The position numbers were made by a program, and so were the translations under genes. Below are positions 54,090 through 64,000 of a stretch of DNA of 64,000 nucleotides, one piece after another (position 1 is the stretch's first letter; each line of letters opens with the position of its first letter). The notes below the pieces were generated by a model. That model saw only the letters and a program-made list of their open reading frames with translations. It had not been told where the DNA came from and did no database searches. The stretch is from Ascarosepion bandense (Eukaryota; Mollusca; Cephalopoda; Sepiida; Sepiidae), in contig JBBBDQ010001271.1 in assembly GCA_037127315.1 (NCBI GenBank), positions 2,212,001 to 2,276,000 on the forward strand, given 5' to 3'.

Positions 54090-54132
<43 letters not shown>
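54084..54132. repeat. (TA)n-(GA)n microsatellite at LINE end
   Basis: The LINE poly-A passes into about 11 TA units and then about 10 GA units, a microsatellite seeded by a retrotransposon tail. Confidence 0.9.
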
Positions 54133-54134
54133 TT

Positions 54135-54710
54135 GTTTTGTTACATAATGCAAGAAAACTTCCATTTCCTTTCTTAGATAATATACATCAGTTTTAGGAG
54201 TTGTCTTCTTTTAGAATATTTTTTGCAAAATCAAAAATTTATCTAAGTATATATATATATTATTAGGTATAGCTTTGATGGTTCATACATAATTTGATAC
54301 TGATGAAATAACTGCATTCTTTCTAAAAAGAAAGTTTTGTTTGATTTAAAAGCATCTTTTTGTTCATTTATTATGTTTTATGTATATCATAAAAATATAA
54401 TTTTCATACACTGATGAGAAACATCAATGAATCCTAATAACTTTTGCAATGTTGCTTTTTTTCTTATAAAATAAACAAAAATAAAAGAAAAAGCAGTAAA
54501 ATATTTAGAAGTTCAAGTAAAAAAATTAGAATTTAAATAGATAAATTTTTCAACAAATAAAACTGAAACATTTTGATTTCTGAAAAACTTAATCAGACAT
54601 CATACGAACCTAGTTTAAAAGAAATATTGATTTCTTGATTAGTGCCATAATTAAACGTGTCAAAAATTATCTGATCTATTTGAGAATAAAATATCTCAAG
54701 TTAAATGTCA
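54135..54710. other. AT-rich sequence, nothing recognised
   Basis: No ORF or repeat of note. Confidence 0.4.
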
Positions 54711-54714
54711 TTTT

Positions 54715-55330
54715 TTATATAATGAATCATTTCTGAATGTTATCCTTATTTTTTATCATAAAATATCTGAGAAAGTTTTTAATGTTTTTATCAAAGACAA
54801 TTCTAAACATTATCAGAATTTTCTTTTCCATATAAAACGTTTCAGAAGGTTATTAATTATTTTGTGATAAAATATCTTTGAACATTATTTAGCTTTTTTA
54901 TCATAAAATATCTCAGAATGTAATTTGGACATTTTATAAAAAAATACTTTGTGTCTTAACATACTTTTGAATGTTATTTATCTTTTCTCTCATAAAATAC
55001 CTCAGAATATTACAAGACTTTTCTCTTAATAAATACCTCTAAATGTTACAAGCCTTTTCTCTCAAGAAATACCTCTAAATGTTACAAGCCTTTTCTCTCA
55101 AGAAATACCTCTAAATGTTACAAGCCTTTTCTCTCAAGAAATACCTCTAAATGTTACAAGCCTTTTCTCTCAATAAATACCTCTAAATGTTACAAGCCTT
55201 TTCTCTCAATAAATACCTCTAAATGTTACAAGCCTTTTCTCTCAATAAATACCTCTAAATGTTACAAGCCTTTTCTCTCATAAAATACCTCAATGCTATT
55301 GGTCTTTTTATCATAAATGCCTCAAAATAC
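54715..55330. repeat. 36-bp tandem array with decayed flanks
   Basis: Between about 55,022 and 55,285 about seven nearly perfect 36-bp units (CTCTCAATAAATACCTCTAA-ATGTTACAAGCCTTTT, with AAG/AAT variants) follow each other; AAATACCTCT recurs at 55,031, 55,067, 55,103 and on. Toward both sides, from about 54,715 and up to 55,330, looser relatives (TCATAAAATATCTCAGAATGT) continue with irregular spacing. The young core inside an older array is typical of minisatellite turnover. Confidence 0.92.
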
Positions 55331-55334
55331 AAAT

Positions 55335-55587
55335 ATGAATTTTGTTCATTCATATGAATTATGTTTTTTATGGTAAAATATTTTATTACTAAGTTTTGTT
55401 AATCATTTCACCCATTCAAGGTTTAATTTTCCCTTTTGAAGCAAAAATGCACTTTTCTTATTAAGATTTTTTGAATGCACAGGCTATGTAATGTGCACTT
55501 CAATAAAATGGGATGTCTGTTTCAAATGCGGAGTATCAACTATAATAATATAAAGGTCAGATTAAAAATAAATCCATTAATTATTTA

Positions 55588-55636
<49 letters not shown>

Positions 55637-55865
55637 AAAATGTCAGCATAGAATTTATGGTTACATCTAGCCAGCTCAACTGTAAATTGATGAGATCTCA
55701 ATTCCAGCCTAGTATTGTGCTTATATTCAAAAAGTCTAGGTGTCATGGTGAAAAGCTCATCCAAACAATTACAATTAAATTATTTATAGAAATGACATAA
55801 AGAGGCAAATGTATGGTGTTGGGAAAGTTAATGAAGCTGAGCTGCCAGATTAAGACTAATAATAT
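55335..55865. other. Unassigned sequence with (TA)n at 55,594-55,629
   Basis: Apart from the TA microsatellite nothing was recognised. Confidence 0.45.
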
Positions 55866-55869
55866 TGCT

Positions 55870-56135
55870 TATTGAATTTTATCAAAGAGCTCAAGGTAAA
55901 TAGCAGGGGTACCAGACTATACGTGACAGCAATATTCTAAGAATGGGAGAATGATAGACATAGATATGTATGATAGTTTCTAGAAAGAAAACATGTTTCA
56001 CATGACAAAGTGAACCAACTTTCTTTGCAGCTGACCTAGCAATGGATTCCATATAGTTTTTACATTTCATGTCAGTTGAGAATGTTAACCTGAGAAGGTG
56101 CATCGAGTCACTTTCCTAGAGGTTAGCATCAGCCA
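55870..56135 (-). mobile_element. Jockey/CR1-like LINE, internal fragment
   Basis: Minus frame 56,103-55,891 reads LLRLTFSTDMKCKNYMESIA, then RSAAKKVGSL, equivalent to the LLGLTLSADLKWNDYIESIA region after box C. The 3' end is missing, so this is not a simple 5' truncation. Confidence 0.75.
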
Positions 56136-56171
56136 TACTGATTGAAAGTAGAGAGGGCTCTCTCAGATAAA

Positions 56172-56301
56172 AAATGTAATATATATATATATATATATAC
56201 AGCAAAATTATCAATATCTAAATTATGCAAAATATGAGTTTTCAATCACCATATCTGACAGTTGCTCTAGGCATGTATTTTCAGTTATGCTACCAAGAAG
56301 G

Positions 56302-56330
<29 letters not shown>
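56172..56330. repeat. Two (TA)n tracts
   Basis: TA runs at 56,178-56,200 and 56,303-56,330; the second joins the T-run that ends the LINE. Confidence 0.9.
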
Positions 56331-56337
<7 letters not shown>

Positions 56338-56568
56338 TTATAAGCGTTTCACCCCGAGCAAGGCATGTCACTGCCACTACTGCGCAGGGGGCTACATAGA
56401 GTGGAGAAAGGATGATTAAATATAGGAAATGTCAGAGGGTGGCTGATAGGCGGATAGGGATACCAAGAATGGTTAAATATAGGAAATGACAGATGGTGGG
56501 TGATAGGCGGGTAAGGATACAGAGAATAAGGGTTGGGTAGATGAGAGTGTTCTGAGAATAGTTGGGAG

Positions 56569-59130
56569 TTAGTGTGATAGGAGGTGTCTATTGACCCTAC
56601 ATTTAAACACCTGGAGATTGTAACTGTCAGGAAAGCAGACTTGTAGAAGGGAGTTCCACAGGCAGGAAGCGCGAGAAAAGAAGCTGTTGGAGTAGAATTT
56701 ACGGTTACATCTTATTTGTTTAACTGTAAAAGGGTGGGACCTAGTTGCTAATCTAGTATCTCGTGTAAATTCGTGCTTAGGCGGCACCAGTGATCTAAGC
56801 TCATCAGAGCAGATGCCATGAAAGTACTTGTAGAAGAGGCACAGGGAAGCCACATCATGCCGGTGAGAGAGTGGTTGCAGCCGGTCTGCCAAGTCAGTAT
56901 CAACCACGTTACAGATCCTCCTTTGTATTTTGTCAAGAAGCCCAAGGAGAGCAGCAGGGGCACCCGACCAGATATGGCAGCAATATTCAATACACGGGCG
57001 GATGGTAGATTTGTATATGTGCAGAATAGATTCAGGTGGGAAAAACTTCTGGGCCCTGCACAGGGAGCCGACTTTCATAGCAGCAGATTTGGCAATGGAT
57101 TCAATATAGTCATTCCATTTGAGGTCCGCCGAGAGTGTAAGGCCAAGGAGGCGTAGTATTTTACTCTTTGAGAGGCTAGCCTGTCCCATGCTAATGGGAG
57201 GTAGATGCGATTGTCTATGGTGGTTAGTTGATAACAGCTTTGTTTTAGAGGCATTGAAATTTACCAGCCATTTCCTACCCCAGGCCACTACGGATTGGAG
57301 GTCCCTTTCAAGTACGGCAGCGAGGTTCACTTTGTCATCCAGACCTGGTTTCTGATCGATGCGAGAGTAGATTGTTGTGTCGTCGGCATACATGCCAACT
57401 TGGGATCTAATGGTGTCGGGAAGATCATTAATGTAGATCAGAAAGAGCGTGGGACCTAGGATAGAACCTTGAGGGACGCCCGCATTCGTATGGTAGTTTT
57501 GGGAGGCATGCCCATTTAATACTATCTTCAATGTGAGGTTAGAGAGGAAAGACTGGATGAGGTCAAACAGATGTCCAGTTATCCCGTAGGTCCACAGTTT
57601 GCACAAGAGGCCAGCCTGCCAGACCCTGTCGAATGCTTTGGAGATATCCAAGGCAACGGTTCGGGCTTCACCATTCTTGTCGAGTGCCCGGTATATGTAC
57701 TCGGTAATGGTCGTTAGCATATCAGCAGTAGACCTGGTGAAGCGAAACCCGTACTGTTTGTCAGAGAGAAGCCCGTTGGCCATGAGATGCTGAATCACCT
57801 CGGCATTGATAATGGCTTCAAAAACTTTGCCAAAGATTGGAAGGAGACTAATAGGACGGTAATTGGCGGGGTCTGAGGGTTCACCAGAATTCTTAAATAT
57901 ACGAACTACGCAGGAGGACTTCCAACAGGCAGGAAAGCAGGAAGCAGATAGGCAGAGGTTATAGAGTTTAGAGAGGACAGAGGAGAGTTCTGGGGCACAT
58001 TTCTTCAGTACTATGACTGGGATTCCGTCTCCGCCGCTCGCTTTGTGTGGGTCAAGTTGTGCAATTATCTTTGCGACCAGCGAGGGTGTAATATGGACGT
58101 TATTTAGTTGAGCCTTAGTTCTGGGTGGGAAGTCTGGTGTAGGTATTCCTAACAAGTCCAGTGTCGATTTGGTTGAGAATCTACGGGCAAAGCATTCATC
58201 CTTGTCCGCTGGGGAGGTGAGAACTTCAAATTCGTTGATTAGTGGGGGTATTGAAGTCTTGTTCCTGCTGAGCACGCTTTTGCAGAGATGCCAGTAATCT
58301 TTGGAACCAAACTTAGAGGATGCTATGCGTTGCCTCATTCTGGTAGCAAACGCCCTCTTGGCTTCGTTCAGTACTTTTTTACACTTGTTCCGTGCTGAGG
58401 TGAAAAGGCGCCTGTTTTGGTTCGACAAACAGCTTCGATAGAGCCGGAAGAAATGGTTCCGGTGGGTAATGGCGGCCGAGCAAGCGGGTGAGAACCAAGG
58501 GGACGAATTTGGTTTTAGTTGGAATTTCCTGGCCGGGATAAAAGCATCAATGCCAGCCTTAACCCAAGAGGAGACTTCAGAGGCACAGTCTTCAACAGGA
58601 AGATCGAAGACTTTGTTCCAGGGGACATCGCAGAGGAAGTCCCTGAACGAGTCCCAGTCGGCTCTTTGGTAGCAGTATGATATTCTGCTGGTCTGGTTTT
58701 CTTGGGTAGAGTTAGTGCAGATTGATATGTTTACGGAGACTACGGCGTGGTCAGAGTTTCCGAGGGGGCAGAGTTGCCTGGTAGTGCAGGAGTCTGGGAT
58801 GGAGGTAAAGCAAAGGTTGAGTAAAGAGTCCCTTCCGTTAGGGTTTTTAGAGAAACGCGTGGGGAAGTCCACCACTTGCGTTAGAGCTTGGACTATTGAA
58901 AAGTGCATGGTGCGGATCCCAGCAAGGTCGGTGGCTGAGTTTTCAAGCCACTTGGTGTGGTGGGCGTTAAAATCGCCAAACACAAATATATGGGCAGATG
59001 GGTGAGAAGAAATGGCCCTGTCAATATTAGTAGAGATGCAATCAAGTACCGTACAGTCAGAGGAGGAGAGGGAGCGGTAGAGGAAGAAGAGATAGCTAAC
59101 CAAGCTTAGAAGTGAGAGGCGAAAGCACAT
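56569..59130 (-). pseudogene. LINE ORF: endonuclease (defective) plus reverse transcriptase, 853 codons
   Basis: From the N-terminus: the second half of an APE-type endonuclease (VFGDFNAHHTKWL, and GNSDHAVVSV with the catalytic His), a linker, and the reverse transcriptase with KNSGEPSDPANYRPISLLP (boxes 1-2), TVALDISKAFDRVW (box A), NAGVPQGSILGPTLFLIYIN (box B), MYADDTTIYS (box C, intact) and LLGLTLSADLKWNDYIESIA (box E). The C-terminal region has IRPCIEYCCHIWSG, RRICNVV and FFSRASCLWNSL. No RNase H domain. The Met at 59,130 is not the true start: the endonuclease N-terminus lies upstream in another frame. Clade within the Jockey/CR1/L2 group is unresolved. Confidence 0.92.
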
Positions 59131-59168
59131 GAAGGAATGATCAAGGGATTCAAGAGATGTGACCCTGG

Positions 59169-59351
59169 CTAGGGGGAGAAATTATCGCTGACATATACAG
59201 CTAAGATATCGGGTGAGTTAGTTAGAAGGAAAGCTTCTACACTATTAAAGTTACTGCGAATACCTCGTATATTTGTGAAGGTAACGCTGATAGGTTTGGG
59301 CGATTTACGACTAGCTGGTTTAGGCTTGCTATTTTGTTTGTTTAATTTCAT
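59169..59351 (-). pseudogene. N-terminal part of the LINE endonuclease, cut off by a stop
   Basis: 60 codons: a basic N-terminus (KLNKQNSKPKPASRKSPKP), then ISVTFTNIRGIRSNFNSVEA and FLLTNSPDILAVYVS, the first strand and Asn motif of APE-type endonucleases. The catalytic Glu expected soon after DILA (LTE) is absent. The frame stops at 59,169-59,171, and only about 30 codons separate it from YRSLSSSD in the next frame, where about 70 would be usual. So a deletion and frameshift inactivated the nuclease. Confidence 0.85.
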
Positions 59352-59839
59352 GCTGATTATAGTTGTGGATAGAGAGAGGTCTAGAGTAGGGTCAGATGGT
59401 CGTTAATTGCAGCAGGTGAAGGATGGTGAATGGCGCCGCCTGCAGCATAATGTGGCCTCGGGGTTGCTCATCGGAAATTCATGCAGGGACGCCCGTCCAT
59501 GCGCGAAATGGCACTACAGGAACCTCGATATTATTCAACTGTTGATCAGAGCAGCCTCTCAAGATGCTACGCAAGAGTTCGGGCTCCTAACTACCAGTTG
59601 GAAGCAGCAACCAGGAAACTGCCAACCTCAGAATGAAGAGACATTGCCACCATACTCACCAACTGCAAAAAGCTTCCAGCCGAACCGACATAAAGACCGA
59701 AAAAGAGAGAGATCAACCGGGAACCCCTTCCTAAACAAGAAACAAGGCGATCACCTCTACTCCTGTCCAAAAGAAGGGGGTGGAGTGTGAGACCGGGCGA
59801 TAGAAGGTACTATCTACTCCAATTAAAAAAAAAAAAAAA

Positions 59840-61730
59840 ATGTGTGACTGAAGTTAACTAAGTTACAACTTAGTATAAGTCAAACCTAACTTTGATAATT
59901 AAAAACAATTTACACAAACATAGTCGCAGTGCATTACAAGAGTGACAAGTAGAGAACTTAGGTTAGTAACAAAACAGGAACAAAAATTAGGCAGAAAAGA
60001 TAAGAACCAAAAGGAAGAAAGAAATTAAAAAATAAAAGTATGTGTGTGTGTGTGAAAAAACATACATTGGTCTGGTATTGAAGTAACATAAATGTGCCTG
60101 AGTGAGTATCTACAAAAGAGAATAGCTATCCACCTTAGTGCAGCCATTATACAGAGTGGTCCAAATCTAGATGGACAGTAAATGATAGCATTTATTTTGA
60201 GATTACATATACAATTATATTTACTAATTTATTTATATTTACTAATTTATTATTACATTGACAATTAAATTTTATTGTGTACAATAATACAAAAGTGGTT
60301 AAACTTTTTCAACACAGGTGCTTAACCTGTTGTCTATTACAAATTACACAGCTTTGAAGTCTACTCCTCACACGTCGAGAAACATTTTTGCACAAGTCTC
60401 TTTATGTATTAATTTCTCAAAATGCATCTCATATCCATTTTTGCGAATCACCAACCCTTCTTAATTTTTAACTATAAACAAACACCATTGTATAACCAAT
60501 ACACAAACCTATACCACCTACTTTTAGACTGCCTTGTATATACATGACAGCCAATGCAGACATCATACTGACCATTTCAATACAAAATGCTTAAAACTGG
60601 ATTTTTAAACAACTGAATTAACTTATCTCAGTTGTTCTAAATGCTTGACAGTATTCTTTTTGCATTTTGCTTCTTCATCTGAGGCATACAATAAACCTTT
60701 TCTTTTCTCATTTTGTATGTCTGGCTATGAGATAATAAAGCTCAATTTCCTAATAACCTAGTATACCAAATTTTTTTAAGTTCACTAGATATTCAAAATC
60801 TCAGGAGGTTTATTCTTGATTTGAAATGAAGGGCAGATTCCAGCTGAGAGTACATCTTTCAATCATGAATGCACTTCTGTCTTCTTTAGAAAGACTTCTG
60901 TTTTCATTAAAACTTTTGTCAAATAAGCAGCTCTTAGTGCTTGCTACTGTGCTAATGATAACAGTAATTTAAGTTTTGCTATTGTTAAAATCAAGTCTTT
61001 GACATTAAAAGGTTTGCAGGCAAATAAACCCAAAAACACATTTAAAAAAACTAAAAAAAAAAATAGATCAAAGTTAAATGCAAAAAAAAATACAAAAAAA
61101 AAATGGAGAGGAAAATCATTTTAAAAAAATAATGAAAAAAGAAACATTATTTTAAAGTAAAATATTGATTTCAAAAAACAAACTGATAGAGATATTTTTT
61201 CCTGAATACCTTTTACATTCAAATGCTTAAATTAGGTAAAAAGTAATTTGAAATAAAAATAGATAAAAAAAGCATCATTAAAATGTTCCTTAAGCACTAA
61301 CAAAATGAATCCATGATGTAAGCATATAACAATGTTTTTTTTTCATGTAACTTGTTCTTCTGCATGTCTGATTAGATTCATTCTACAGAATTGTAATCAG
61401 GATATGACAACATTTTCTTTTTACTTTTGCACCCTTTTTTTTTCATTTATTTTTTGTTTTTTTTGTTTTTTGGCAAAAAAGTAAATAAATTAAATTATTT
61501 TTTGCTCTTTAGTTCATTTAATACTATTTTTTGGAGAAAAAATAGAACAAAGAAGCATCAAGAAGCATATACTTAGAAAAAGTTAAAATGGATGAGCTTA
61601 AGTCCAACAGACATTTACATAAGTAGAATACATCTTATTTAAAAGAGTACAATTGTAAATCATTTTCAAAACAATGGACCAATATTTGGACTAATATTTC
61701 TTTGTTTCTTTTTATTCTATACACGTATTT
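59840..61730. other. AT-rich sequence, nothing recognised, 1.9 kb
   Basis: A-runs (61,020-61,150) and T-runs (61,430-61,470) are frequent. A small direct repeat TTTACTAATTTATTTATATTTAC lies at 60,220-60,250. No ORF with motifs, no SINE or LINE parts. Confidence 0.5.
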
Positions 61731-61734
61731 ATTA

Positions 61735-62400
61735 TTTTAATTATTTCACCCGAAGCAAGGCAGTTAAGTAACATATGTGATATGCACTTGTGCCATCACG
61801 TCACTTTCAAGGCATCACTAACTAGCCAGAAGATTTTCCTGCTGTAGATTGCCATTTCTTTGTGTGGCAGACTGGTGTGAGAGTTAACCCGAGGAGGCGC
61901 AGTGTTTTACTTTCAGGGACACTAACCTGATCCATGCTAATGGGCAGGAGTAAAAATTGTATGCGAAGGTTAATAGATAGCAGTTTCATTTTGGAAGCAT
62001 TAAAATTTACAAGCGATTTCTTACCCCAGTCCAACACGGATTGAAGGTCCTTTTCAAGTTCAGCAGTGAGGTTTGCATTGTCAGCCTTGGCAGATTTTTG
62101 ATCAAGAGTAAACCATAGTGTTGTCAGCATATATGCCTACTTAAGATCTTATTACATCAGGGAGATTGTTAATATCGATAAGGAAAAGTGTAGGACCTAG
62201 AATACAGTCTTGAGGGACACCCACATTTGTGTTATAGTATTGGGAGGCTTCTCCGTTCAATACTACCTTCATTGTACGATTTGAAAGGAATGACTGGATT
62301 AGGTCAAACAATCGTCCAGTTGTACCATAGCCCCACAACTTGCATAGAAAGCCAGCATGCAAACGCTTTGGCAATGTCGAGGGCAACAGTTCAGGCTTTG
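61735..62400 (-). mobile_element. Jockey/CR1-like LINE fragment with SINE remnant at its 3' side
   Basis: The family tail is visible at 61,740-61,760 (TTATTTCACCCGAAGCAAGG). From 61,877 to about 62,400 the minus strand encodes reverse-transcriptase segments: GVPQDCILGPTLFLIDINNL (box B, 62,222-62,160), then after a frameshift TLWFTLDQKSAKADNANLTA and LLGLTLTPV. Box C falls in the frameshift region. Between tail and ORF the 3' UTR is replaced by a SINE piece. Confidence 0.8.
61761..61876 (-). mobile_element. SINE family A, 3' fragment
   Basis: Complement contains GCCACACAAAGAAATGGCAA, CTACAGCAGG and ATCTTCTGGCTAG, the family A body and end. It lies exactly between LINE tail and LINE ORF sequence. 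Confidence 0.7.
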
Positions 62401-62404
62401 CCGC

Positions 62405-62955
62405 TCTTGTATGTTGACTCCTTTGATAAGAATAATTCTGATACTCAAAAATCGGAGATTTTATTTTAAAATATTTACTGGAAGCCAGGAAAATGTTTTG
62501 GAATGCAGAAAAATAAATTCATAGAATTATAAACAAAGAACCTTTGTTGGTTTTTAGATTAATATGTCAAAATATCTATATTATAATAATATTATTCATT
62601 CTCATAGGTGAGCTGTGAGTCAATTTTTTTGTTTCATATACAGATTTGTTTGATTTTAGTAATAAATATATTTTAGTTGTGGCTCCTTATTTACCCCACC
62701 ATGTTTATTTTTTCAGTTTTGATGGTTTTATTATTGCCGTCTTGACAAGTCTTTCTAAAAAAGTGATCAAGAGAAAAGGTCCCTTTAAAAGAATATGTTT
62801 TCCCATTTTCAAATATATATATATATATATATATGCTTGCAGATATATCACATTGAAAAACTAGTTCTCATTTGATCACAGAACTTAAGCAACCTTGAGA
62901 CAAGTCAGTACCTACATGAGTGACTACTTGGGAATACCAGGTGCCATTAATTTGA
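62405..62955. other. Unassigned sequence with (TA)n at 62,813-62,833
   Basis: One TA microsatellite; short motif-free ORFs only. Confidence 0.45.
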
Positions 62956-62959
62956 ATGT

Positions 62960-63165
62960 GAATGTGTTAATAACAGCTAAGAATGGGAAATCAGAGAACT
63001 GAGTTCAAATTCCAGTCAAGTTTGTTGCATTCAGTTATTCAACTTTGAGAATAGTATGAATTTCTTACATTAAGCCCCAGCAAGACTGGATCCAATACCC
63101 TTGATTGGTAATCAGTCTAGAAGATGAAAACTCTTAATTCAAAACCAGCCAAGAGAGAGTTGGTA
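62960..63165 (+). mobile_element. SINE family A, divergent subfamily
   Basis: AATGGGAAATCAGAGAACTG and GAGTTCAAATTCCAGT (head with B-box), then GAATAGTATGAATTTCTT, TTGGTAATCAGTC and AACTCTTAATTCAAAACCAG. The last block is shared with 14,960-15,185, not with the main family. Confidence 0.6.
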
Positions 63166-63435
63166 AAGGGAAGAAGAATTTATTACACAAGCCAATGGCT
63201 AGTATGCAGCTAAGAAATAGAAAAAGTTTATGAAAAAAAAAAAAAAACAAACAAAAAACTGCAATTATAATATTATGTTATATAGCACACAGTTCACCAG
63301 TACAAAGTGTGGTGCTATAATGGAAAGAGAGTGCATTGCAGGGCACAGGCAATGGACCAATTTAAACAAATGCCTTGTGCAGGTAGCTTCGTAAAAACTT
63401 AGAAGTTACTGAACCCTGATCCATTATTTTTGACA

Positions 63436-63454
63436 GGAGAATCTCTCTCTCTAA

Positions 63455-63493
<39 letters not shown>

Positions 63494-63533
63494 TACAGAC
63501 TTCATTATCTATCTATCTATCTATCTATCTTCT
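63436..63533. repeat. (CT)n and (CTAT)n microsatellite
   Basis: CTCTCTCT, then two CTAT runs (about 11 and about 7 units) separated by TACAGACTTCATT. It abuts the start of repeat family C copy 2 and so forms its 3' tail. Confidence 0.95.
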
Positions 63534-63534
63534 A

Positions 63535-64000
63535 AATATATATTAAGTATAGCAGACAATGAATGTCTATTATGTTTAATCATAAGCCATTCTAAACATT
63601 GTATTTTGGCTTTAATTTCAGGTAAAAATAAAGACAAAAATTGTCTAATATTTGGATATTTTTTTATTATGCTGGTTCTAAGCTTTCGGTTCACATGAGT
63701 CATCTTCAGAGAGGTTACAGGGATGTTAACATAAAGACAACCACTATCTTGTGCTGACATAAAACATTGCTATGCAATGATAACAGTCACCAAATGGCAG
63801 ACGCAGTTCATAAATTTATAATGCGGTTCTATGATGTCACACAGGTTAGAAACTGAAATGTTAACAGAACCATTTGTCTAAATGCGATGAAATGGGTTGT
63901 GGCCAGATTGAAATGTGATTTTATTAAGTATGGCTTGCTTTGATTTAATGTAAATGACTTCCAATATCTGAAGGTCCTTTTAACTGTGTGTATGTGTGAG
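63535..64000 (-). repeat. Repeat family C, copy 2 (runs off the window)
   Basis: Inverted relative to 21,245-21,715. The complement carries CTGAAGATGACTCATGTGAA followed by CCGAAAGCTT (63,717-63,685), where GAAA is intact. The window ends before its 5' boundary. The 3' tail is (CTAT)n, in contrast to (TA)n in copy 1. Confidence 0.75.

Larger units (their letters stand above)
56331..59825 (-). mobile_element. Near-complete Jockey/CR1-like LINE, ~3.5 kb
   Basis: Sense strand is minus. Order: 5' head (59,825-59,690: TTGGAGTAGATAG..., TCACACTCCACCCCC, TTTAGGAAGGGG), the rest of a roughly 475-bp 5' leader, a single ORF with endonuclease and reverse transcriptase, a 3' UTR with a 64-bp duplication, the tail CCTTGCTCGGGGTGAAACGC and an A-run. 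No ORF1 (gag-like, zinc-knuckle) frame is visible in the leader. The tail is AT-rich on both sides, so a TSD cannot be read. The terminal 5' sequence is preceded by a poly-T on the sense strand, like each head monomer at 36 kb. Confidence 0.92.

Noticed and set aside
57599..59005. Plus-strand frames inside the LINE
   Set aside because: Shadows of the well-conserved minus-strand LINE ORF; no motifs of their own.
59407..59790. 127-codon plus-strand frame as a gene
   Set aside because: It is antisense to the 5' leader and head of the LINE at 56.3-59.8 kb, without domain motifs.
60143..60175. Mariner-type terminus (CAGAGTGGTCCAAATCT)
   Set aside because: A single weak resemblance without partner terminus, TA duplication or coding relic.

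Overview
This is AT-rich eukaryotic, almost certainly metazoan, DNA. I can support no host protein-coding gene, rRNA or tRNA gene in it. Nearly everything recognisable is a transposable-element relic, a tandem repeat or a microsatellite. The mixture suggests a mollusc, most likely a cephalopod such as an octopus: RTE-clade and Jockey/CR1-like LINEs, Penelope-like elements, tRNA-headed SINEs, Helitrons, Tc1/mariner and piggyBac relics, and very many long (TA)n tracts. That taxonomic call is inference, because no diagnostic single-copy gene is present.

Layout. 0-16 kb: a Helitron-like element (0.5-1.2 kb), a mariner-like relic, several decayed minus-strand RTE copies (one with an internal inversion at 10.8-11.1 kb), two LINE 3' ends, a first Penelope-like (PLE) relic (11.7-12.4 kb), an unclassified repeat carrying a hammerhead-like hairpin (12.8 kb) and a 189-bp tandem array (13.9-14.6 kb). 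18-26 kb: a frame-broken LINE, a SINE with clear target-site duplication (TSD), a Helitron helicase relic and a LINE inserted in a LINE. 27-35 kb: two plus-strand RTE copies (one with a long ORF but lost catalytic residues, one young with a 15-bp TSD), a second Helitron-like copy and duplicated modules. 36-40 kb: a short element made only of the two ends of the LINE with its head present three times, a SINE in a LINE, a 0.5-kb foldback element, a PLE endonuclease relic and a clean piggyBac-type MITE. 43.2-46.9 kb: about 38 copies of a 94-bp repeat inside a LINE 3' region. 47-54 kb: a PLE reverse-transcriptase/endonuclease relic, SINEs, an RTE copy split by a probable solo LTR, and an internally deleted LINE. 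55 kb: a 36-bp tandem array. 56.3-59.8 kb: the only near-complete element, a 3.5-kb LINE on the minus strand. 61.7-64 kb: LINE, SINE and an inverted second copy of the repeat at 21.2-21.7 kb.

How the parts relate. Autonomous families supply the machinery and short parasites reuse their ends: the LINE supplies both ends of the head-plus-tail elements, and PLE relics lie next to a SINE family whose 3' module carries a PLE-type CTGAAGA motif. Nested insertions give relative ages: LINE into LINE at 24.5-25.7 kb, SINE into LINE at 37.9 kb, LTR into RTE at 50.4 kb. No copy looks fully competent for mobilisation. The most interesting structures are the LINE-end elements with head multimers, the minisatellite grown inside a LINE 3' UTR with higher-order structure, and the hammerhead-like CTGANGA-hairpin-GAAA motif that recurs in several repeat families.
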